Source: Hsuehochloa calcarea (Eukaryota; Streptophyta; Magnoliopsida; Poales; Poaceae). Taken from it: a stretch of 64,000 nucleotides of DNA. The notes beneath the pieces were generated by a model. It made no database searches. It was not told the origin of the DNA and saw only the letters and a program-made list of their open reading frames with translations. The DNA lies in the NCBI GenBank assembly GCA_036346395.1, contig CM070596.1, forward strand, positions 6,307,913-6,371,912, given 5' to 3'. The translations under genes and the position numbers were made by a program. Below, one piece after another: positions 56,958 to 64,000 of the stretch. Numbering within the stretch: the first letter of the stretch is position 1; each line of letters starts with the position of its first letter.

Positions 56958-57540
56958 TTGATGATAATCACTTCAATTGTACATAAATTGAATGTAGATA
57001 AATGAGAGAACAAATGAGTATATACGAACTACATAGGTTTTATATATATTCAAGGATATATTTCAAAGTAGAGATCTCAAATATATGTAGAGAATGGAAT
57101 ACAGATCAATACTAATGAAATCACAAAATATAGAGTGAACCCCTAAATGTGTGCATACACAAATGTGTAATAGGAACATATGCACATATTCAAGTTAGAC
57201 TTATAGTGGGGTTCAACCTATATTTTGGCTGCAAGGAATGCAACAATATAAAAAAATATGATGTCGAATGCATACCTCGTTGAATTTCACCTTTATATCC
57301 AAATGAGACGACACACTAGATATAACAATAGAAATATTAATCTCACAAATGGATTTATCTTTAATCACCAAAACACTCCATTAACTCATAATGGTGGGCC
57401 TAGATTCTTCACTAATCAATTTCTTTCAGACAGTTACATAAGTTATCTCACACAGCTGTCCCTTCCTAATTTATTGTTCTATCTAGTGACATTTGTTTTC
57501 TGTTGTATATTGTAGTGTTACTGTGTTTTACTAATGTCAG

Positions 57541-58590
57541 AACGAGGATGTCCCCAACCATATAGTGCCCTAGGTCTGCATGAAGTTCGATAATGAGGGT
57601 GTTGCTTACTAGTTCTACTGTCGGTACGCACGACATGCTTGTTTTAGCATCAGAAAGAATAGGAGTAGGAAAACGATCAAAGAGTTTTGTTGTACTCTGG
57701 AGGGGAAAAAACGACTTCTACATGCCGGAGAAGGGGCATGAACGTAGCAATGCCTCCAAGAGGATTGGTTGTAGGGTGTTCGTGAAGCTACATAAGAGCC
57801 AGAAAGATGGCTCCGTATGCATTATGCGGGTTATGTTGGAGCACAACCATCCACTCGCTATGATGCCATCCTTAGTCGCGTTTATGCAGTCACACAAGAA
57901 CTTTGATCCCTTCGCTGATGGAGCTTGTCGACACCATGCTGGACGGCAGAGTCCATCACAACGCTGTGATGAACGTTTTGTCGGAGATGCACGGAGGACA
58001 TCATAATATACCATTCACCACACGTGACCTAGAAAATATGTTTTTACTATGTTCCATCATTGTCTTTACTTGTGTAATCGTGACGAATTACCGTCATTTC
58101 CTTATTCACGTCATTACTGTTGTGACTGTGTCGACTTACTATTATCCTCTTAGTCTTATTTTTACTACCATGTTGGTGTATATTTACTGTTAGTTACCAT
58201 CCATTGTAACCCAGGAAGACTGTGAATACGCGCACTGATCACGCCGATGATGTGAACAAGCCGATGGCTTCCTTCAAGGAGTGTCGATCGTAGAATGTCA
58301 AGTTCTACAACGATATACAAGTGGATGGTGACAGCATTGTGAAAACCCATCTTCTGGGGCCACACGAGCTGCAATTGTCCTACACTAATTGTAAAAAGAG
58401 GAAGGCATCTATATCAATGTACAATATCAAGTTGGAATAATGGAATTACTTTCAAATTTTGATGTCTCAGGCGCCGGCACACAAAGTACCATTCATGGGC
58501 CCACTTGTCAGCATGAGTAACACAATTTATTTTGGTACGAACTTAATCAATGAATATACGTCATGTATTTTCCACCTCCAATCTCGCATG
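57541..58590 (+). pseudogene. FAR1-type Mutator-like transposase, N-terminal and early core part, broken
   Basis: After an intron-like acceptor (ATGTCAG, 57540) the frame reads a FAR1 DNA-binding domain: VCMKFDNEGVAY, a stop, FYCRYARHA, FSIRKNRSRKTIKEFCCTLE. A frameshift near 57720 leads to RIGCRVFVKLHKSQKDGSVC and MLEHNHPLAM, the EHNH part of the domain. After an intron-like stretch (about 58035-58212) the text resumes as MASFKECRS-stop-NVKFYNDIQVDGDSIV, then IFWGHTSC in another frame. HKVPFMGPLVSMSNTIYFGTNLI at 58480-58550 corresponds to the start of the MULE catalytic core. Multiple stops and shifts show decay. In live relatives the domain binds terminal repeats or, in FAR1/FHY3, host promoters. 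Confidence 0.78.
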
Positions 58591-60858
58591 CTAAGAGACA
58601 TCAAACCACACTTGACACTTGGAGAAGCAGCGATAACTAGCAATAACCAACACCCTACTACAACAACAAAGCACTGTTTCTTCCCCCCAGTGATTGATGT
58701 GTTGCGACACCAACTCCTCCTGAAACCTGCGGAATCTAAATTCTAACACGATGAAACACACACAACCCCCTCCTGTCCATCCTGCTGTGATGGTCTCATC
58801 ATCCATCTCTTCTACTCATCTTTCCCTGCACCCCCAGTCAGCTTTACCACATGCAACCTAACCTACCAACCAAACCAGCATGTACATTGCAACCCCCTCC
58901 CCAGAAAAAACCTTACAAATGTTGACACCCGTTATTTGATTCAAGGAGGGGGAATGGATTCTGAAAGAAGAGGAAATCAGATTATTGATCATCTCAAAAG
59001 ATTTTCCCTACAAAATTTCAGAAATTCAGGATTCCGGGTTGTACCACATGCCACATGCCACATGAGAGCTCAAAGGCACACCATTCACCACATGTAGGTA
59101 GAATCTACATCCTTCCTAGCAGAAAGAAAATGTAGAACGATATATCCAGACATTCCATTATTTGAAGCTGATGGATGATGATAAGATGGTGTCCTGAAAC
59201 CATCATGCATCCAGTTAAGAAAAGGAACGAGCTCTGAAACTGGTTGGGCCGAAGAAACAACAGATCCCTGCAGGCTTTTCCATGATCATTGTTAGGTGAG
59301 GAAGAGGAAGACTAGGAGGAGGTGAAGGTGGAAGAAGAAATAATTGGCCCTGGACCATGTCAGCTCAAACTGGCGCTGGTTCTTATAGCAGTGCACAACA
59401 AATGTATCCCCTGCGCCATGCACTTGGTCACCACCTACACAGCACCCCCCAAATTAACTTAATTCCTTGCATCAAACAAATCATGTTGCACTGGTAGTAC
59501 CCACAGTCACAGCTCACTGGAGATCCTATGTTCTCCTTTAATCCCTCCCGTGCAGAAATTGAATATGGTTAAATACAATGAGCAGTCACGAATTTGGTAC
59601 GAATCCTGTGAAATTCCTACGTTCCGAACAGTCCGTGGGTGGTACTGATGCCAAACTGTAGAGCTCCAAGGTTAGTACTAGTAGTAGTAGGGAGGAGAGA
59701 GAGAGAGAGAGAGATGATCTGCTACAGCTAGTTAGTGATATGCAGAGAAAGGCCCAGTGAGATGGAGATTGGAGAGGAGAAAGCAGGGGGACACAAAAGG
59801 AGGAGGGGGGAGGCTTCAGGAGAAAGGGAGGCAGCCCCATGATATCTGTGCGCTGCGCTCCCACACCATGCAGAATTCAGATATTTCAGAGCCCGCCACT
59901 TCTCCATTATTGTACAATCACTTTGACCGTTGGTCTCCTTCGCCTAAGGAAATTTGCTGAGGCCCCTCTCCGCATCAACCATTGATCCCTCCCTATCAAC
60001 AAAACCAACAGGGTAGAGTCTCGCGCGAGGTTCTCCCTAGAGCTGATTTGGGCATGAAATTTCTCCCGTCCTCTTTAGCCCAATCTCCTCTCCTCTAATC
60101 ACTCACACACCGCTAGCCTCGTCCCACACCGACCTAGCCCAACCAATCATCCCTTCGATTCTTCTGAACAGCAGCGGCGGTTAGCATCGCCTACGTGGGT
60201 TCTCCCATGAAATTTTCGCGTTGATTCAGCATCGCCTACGTGGGACGCATCCGCCAACCCCCTGCGCACACGTGCGCTGCTCGAGTCAACAGAGAGCGTC
60301 CGTCTGGAAATTTCTTTTACTTTCTTAAGAAGAAGAGAAACAGCATCAGAGTTGCAGAAGGGGTCAAGATCGAGCACCGCCGGCGTCGGAGGCTTAATTT
60401 GCTGGTGCAGGGTGGCTACATTCTGATAGCAGTATGAGCTCTTGTAAAAATCTCATGCGTTGGCGTTGCGCTTCTGCATGGGTTCTTTCATTGTGCCAGC
60501 TTGTGGGTCTTTGCGATACTGACAATCTTGCATTGCCCGTTGCCTGATTACTCACCTAGGTTTCCTCATAAGCATCATTCATAAGGTTAACGACACTGTC
60601 CTTTTTCCCATCGATCCGTAGAGAACTGCAAGAGTGAGGCCCCAAGTTACATACAACTGGCCCAGCTAACATAGGTTGGTCCAACGAATCCACCAGCATT
60701 TCAGCCTGGCCCACCATGCATGCCAAGTATAGAAGCAAGCTCATCAACTGCCCCAACTTTGACAAAATAGTTCTACCCTAAAACCAAAATCAAAGTACAG
60801 TTGCAAGATGCAGGCCACAGCGTCAGCAGTATGCACCGAAATGATTTACAGCGTCAGC
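58591..60858. other. Low-density, host-like intergenic region
   Basis: A (GA)n microsatellite lies at 59695-59714. On the minus strand a CT-rich leader-like stretch (about 59950-59560) is followed by a possible acceptor (TGTGTAG, about 59440) and a short frame (GAGDTFVVHCYKNQRQFELT), which might be a terminal exon or a non-coding transcript. The words AGCATCGCCTACGTGGG occur twice (about 60183 and 60229). On the minus strand at about 60775-60700 the short open piece VKVGAVDELASILGMHGG looks protein-like, but stops follow. None of this is strong enough to name a gene. Confidence 0.35.
59695..59714. repeat. (GA)n microsatellite
   Basis: Pure GA run preceded by a GTA/GTAGTAG tract. Confidence 0.9.
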
Positions 60859-62868
60859 TGTATACAGACTCGGTCCGACATTGAGTTTAGAATGCCACCT
60901 AAATCATTCTCACTAACAATATAAACCATATTCACCAACTATGGTTGCGGCTAATCATAACATTGATAAATGCATACTAATGATTAACTTTCATAGCAAA
61001 TAATGGAATAGAACCACAACGGGTCAAAGAACATAACAATATAAATGTATAAATAATTAACTTTCATAGCTTGAAACACTCATGTCACTTTTGCCCGAGA
61101 AACGCTTGGAACCATGCGCCCGAGAACATTGGTTAATGAGCAACAAGTAACATAATCAAACCAAATCAAATAAATCAAGATTCCAATCATTAAGATAGAG
61201 ATAACCAAGTCCGCTAATCATCTCTAAATGAAAGTATCATGTCTCTAGATTTAGTGAAAGCAACTAAGTAAAAATGTATGTGTAATTGATTGTAAGTTAT
61301 GCACATGTGCTATACGTGTCGCCTTCAACGATCATCTAAAAATAACAATAAAGCAAGAGCAAATGCATAATAGAGCGATAGACAAACAACTTATCATTCA
61401 GTCATATCATTATCATCATTCACATTCTTAAATAATATTATCATTTTTACTGTATCCATTTAATATTTGCATCTTTTCACTTATGTAATGCATGATTATG
61501 CTCCATGTCCACATGCAACTCCATCAGCTAATACCGATATAGCGGAGTGATCATCCATCGGTGAACCACTCTATCCTCCACTCCTATGGAGTCCCTACAT
61601 CTGTAGAATTTTATCTAGAGCTCTCCGGACTAGCTATGTAACGTTACTTACCAACCTCAGAATAGTTATATGATTTTCTCACATGTCTGGCTCGTGCAAT
61701 CCTATCATGATGAATGCAAAATGATGCAACATATTTTCCATTACCCATCAACACAATCTATTATCATCACCATATCATGTCATATCATCATCATTATAAT
61801 GATATTTAATTAAGCATAAATAAATATTGAGTGCTTTAGTCCCTCAGAAAAATTCACCATTTTTTTAAATAAAGCTTAAATGGACTTTCAAATATCAAAA
61901 TAATTTAATGTTTCCACTCCGAAACAAGAATTCACAATTAAACCACTCATTATCAACTTTCTTTTAAAGAGAATCCCCTCTGAAATCGAAAGATTCAATA
62001 AGAAAACCCTCCACTCTCCAAGTAAGCAGTTTGCAATTAAAACCGCATATGCCAAAGGTGAAATCACTCAAATGCCTAAATTAACCATTTTCCTTTTTTC
62101 CCTAAAAGGAAATAACCACACATACCAACATAAAGCTAACTCACTTTGCAAATGACATCGGTCATAAACACATAACTCAAAGAAGAACAAATGGGGTATT
62201 TCACTACTTTCTCAATTTTTTTCCTTAGGAACAAACTTTATCTTAAATCATGGGATTCCAAATCATCACATATCACACTAACTCATTCATCTTAAATTGA
62301 CAACCTCGAAGACACGCTCAAACCGAAAGCAACATCCACACCCACGTAGTGAGGCTCTACTAATCCACTAAAATACTTTAGTCAACTACTCCACAAAGAA
62401 AAAATATTTCGATAAATAATTCCCAATGCACCTAAAGATAGATTCACAATAAATCTCATCACCTCAATTCTATAAGGATAATCACCTTGAATTTTCCAGC
62501 ACACGCATCTACCACAACCAAATGAATTCTCTCAAAGATCGTTACAATTCTCGGAGCCCAATTTGTTTTACTACCTCCGCACATTAATCATGGGTAACCA
62601 TAGCTCTAGCATAAAATACAAAGCACAATTCCATCTCCTCATGTGCACCGATTGAGACAAATTCCTATCAAGATTGTACCCATAAATAATCCAAAAATTT
62701 ACAGTCTCATGTACCACAAACCATTAGCCTATTATGTTTAGTTAGAAATTTCAACCTCCAAGACCCACATGATAAAATTCTTGGGAAATCCTCAAATCCG
62801 ATTACTAAAATGCCAGCAAACAGAAACACACTCAATCATTTGGCTTTAAATAAAAACAGGGTATTACA
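60859..62868 (+). mobile_element. LTR G: solo LTR of the 13837/F family, against the ureD pseudogene
   Basis: 2010 bp. It starts TGTATACAGACTCGGTCCGA, which aligns with TGTAACACCCCAGCC..., and ends GGGTATTACA at 62868. The flanking 5-mers TCAGC (60854-60858) and GCAGC (62869-62873) agree at four of five positions. It carries 'accgatatagcggagtg' at about 61535, in the same place as the other family members. Very AT-rich, no coding region. Confidence 0.75.
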
Positions 62869-62873
62869 GCAGC

Positions 62874-64000
62874 ACCTACAAGAAGCTGGAGGCTGGAGCA
62901 GCAAGTAACCGTGTGACCAAATGGACTGCAAGAGGCAGTTAGTGGGGGCCTCTCGGGATGTAGGGGCTGTGATCTCGTAGAGTAGCGACCTCCGGCAGAG
63001 GTGGGAGGGCGCAAATTGTACAGACACCATCTTCTTTACTTCATCTTGCAGATCTGATCTTGTATGTGCTTCAACTTTGGCCTTCAAACGAAAGCATCAT
63101 CAGCATAGTTCAGATTCTGGCAGCCAGGCTTCCAGTAGGCGCATAGTAATCTAGAGTCAAACATGGAGTCCAGATTCCCAACAATTTCGCAAGTTTCTAA
63201 AAAATCTAAAAGATCCCAGACTAGCTGCTTGACTGCACTAATTACCAAAGATAGCATGTGATTGATTATGTTTAATGAGAACTAGTTCATTTACGTTTCC
63301 TCTGAAGAGCATTGGCAAATTTCATATGAGCTTGAAGTATGAATGGCCTTGGCTGAACATGGTAGTGAATCAGTAGGTGAAAAATCCTAAAATCCTATAC
63401 TTAAAACAGATTAATAACTTAAGTGCCGCTTCCAACTGATTCTTGTTCAATACTTCGTTAAACCGAACTAAGTAGTTCATAAGCTGTCCTCAATGTCATA
63501 TCTGCAAAGGTTGAAGTGACTTTATGTGGAAGGCAAAATGTAAGTCGTAGATGACCTTACCCCAGTAATAAAACCATTGCAACCACGTTGTATTCCTCTG
63601 CGTCCTTTCAGCGATACTGCAATTTGAGCCTTGTTCCAATAGAACCTGTTCAGACATAAAAAATAATAATAAAGGTTAACATGGCACAATGTTAAGCATA
63701 AGTAACGATTCGAACGGAGATGAATTGGCATAATCGGGCACATGCTAGGAGAAGGGCGTAAGGTTTTACTGAGTCAATAAAGAGAGGCTGATCTTCCAAA
63801 AGAATATGGTTGACGCTCCTGTAGGAGTTGGAGTCCCATTTTTCGCCACTCTCACACCGACCACCTGTAAGCCAATCTACAAGGACCAAGTTTGAATTGC
63901 CAAAGACATGAAACACTTGCTTCTGGTAGTATCGAGCGGTTGAGAAGCAAGTTACAGGATCTGGGATAACTGCAAGGAGTGCCTCTTCTCCAACTCTTTC
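62874..64000 (-). pseudogene. ureD: Urease accessory protein UreD, 3' part, frameshifted (continues beyond window)
   Basis: UreD forms the UreD-UreF-UreG complex that delivers nickel to apo-urease in the cytosol. Three minus-strand exons are visible. Exon a, 64000-63770, is open and reads LLAVIPDPVTCFSTARYYQK, then NSNLVLVDWLTGGRCESGEK and HILLEDQPLFIDS, then a GT donor. Exon b, 63645-63561, starts VLLEQGSNCSIAER but shifts frame by a 2-bp AG repeat; the expected EYNVVAMVLLLG is in another frame. Exon c, from 63081, begins PKLKHIQDQ, has a 2-bp excess, gives DEVKKMVSVQ, then a 1-bp excess before RPPTSAGGRYSTRSQPLHP and PPLTASCSPFG. Similarity ends near 62900, just before solo LTR G. Three frame changes in about 300 bp of exon indicate a pseudogene. 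The expected C terminus is missing. Family identity is recalled, not aligned. Confidence 0.82.

Larger units (their letters stand above)
53385..57411 (-). mobile_element. Element E: internally deleted copia-type element, exact TSD CTAAT
   Basis: Minus-strand outline: a 5' LTR start TGAAGAATCTAGGCCCACCA at 57411 and a non-coding interior. A polypurine tract (ACCAAAGAGGGAAAGAT, plus-strand 56939-56957) is followed directly by the 3' LTR start TGAAGTATCTTGTCCCGCCA at 56938, which runs to TTGCA at 53385. The TSD CTAAT is at 53380-53384 and 57412-57416. The two starts share sequence for about 70 bp (TTATGAGTTAA, GTNATTAANGATAA). The 3' LTR is about 1.68 kb once nested LTR D is removed. The terminal segment 53395-53435 (agtcgactaaaggggggtga) resembles the LTR A terminus, so E is a distant relative. 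Confidence 0.8.
52817..57471 (-). mobile_element. LTR I: truncated H-family LTR, split by nested elements
   Basis: The minus-strand 3' terminus is at 52817 (TGTCGGGACAC on the plus strand, as in H2 TGTCAGGATCC). Homology runs to 53384, stops where element E begins, and resumes at 57417-57471 (taatcaatttctttca.. / ..cacacagctgtcccttcc), which matches the complement of H1 at about 36590-36660. The two parts sum to about 625 bp, the same distance from the LTR end as in H1, so it is one fragment split by E. Confidence 0.72.

Noticed and set aside
59280..59445. Possible terminal exon on the minus strand (DTFVVHCYKNQRQFELTW)
   Set aside because: One acceptor-like site and a 50-codon frame are not enough; no upstream exon or family match was recognised. 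Mentioned only within the region note.

Overview
The window looks like nuclear DNA of a grass, most likely rice (Oryza) or a close relative. The only host genes I can name are plant genes with short GT-AG introns: a PLATZ zinc-binding protein at the left edge and a decayed urease accessory protein (UreD) at the right edge. Nearly everything between them is transposable element: Ty1/copia and probable Ty3/gypsy LTR retrotransposons, a CACTA element, Mutator-like (FAR1-type) fragments, MITEs and foldback DNA. I see no bacterial operon, CRISPR array, rRNA or tRNA gene. The species and the named TE lineages are inference; the boundaries, target-site duplications (TSDs) and motifs were read from the sequence.

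Layout. 1-2300: last three exons of a PLATZ gene (+). 2513-2866: AT-rich MITE. 4261-5830: short tandem repeats. 5964 to about 10700: CACTA element with a broken Transposase_24-type gene (-), followed by a direct copy of its own subterminal region. About 12600-16160: old copia-type LTR (copy C) split by a gypsy-type solo LTR (13837-15894, TSD TTTTA). 16161-16493: right end of a second CACTA family. 17679-17933: hAT-like MITE. 18503-24785: complete but dead copia element with two LTRs and a pol pseudogene. 25090-25823: large foldback with a 9-bp Mutator-like TSD. 26102-33993: gag-only copia-type element (-) with two LTRs, PBS, PPT and TSD ATTTC. 34053-37203 and 38459-43469: two 5' ends of one long-LTR family facing each other. 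44189-47553: a retroelement polyprotein tail and another gypsy-type LTR. 47910-50503: tandem arrays and a 1-kb terminal-inverted-repeat element. 51325-58590: Mutator-like transposase pieces around a nested stack of three LTR units. 58600-64000: sparse host-like DNA and the ureD pseudogene next to a solo LTR (60859-62868).

How the pieces relate. Four copies of one copia-type LTR family (A, B, C, D) share ends beginning TGTGGATATC or a close variant and a CTATAAATAG core promoter; A and D also show dense CGGTCNGACCG dyads. Three LTRs of a gypsy-like family (13837, about 44938, 60859) and three of another (34053, 38459, 52817) recur in both orientations. Exact or near-exact TSDs let me order insertions: D went into E, E into an LTR fragment (I); the 13837 solo LTR went into copy C; the 60859 solo LTR lies against the decayed ureD. 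Most of the window has been built by repeated insertion and LTR-LTR recombination between two host loci.
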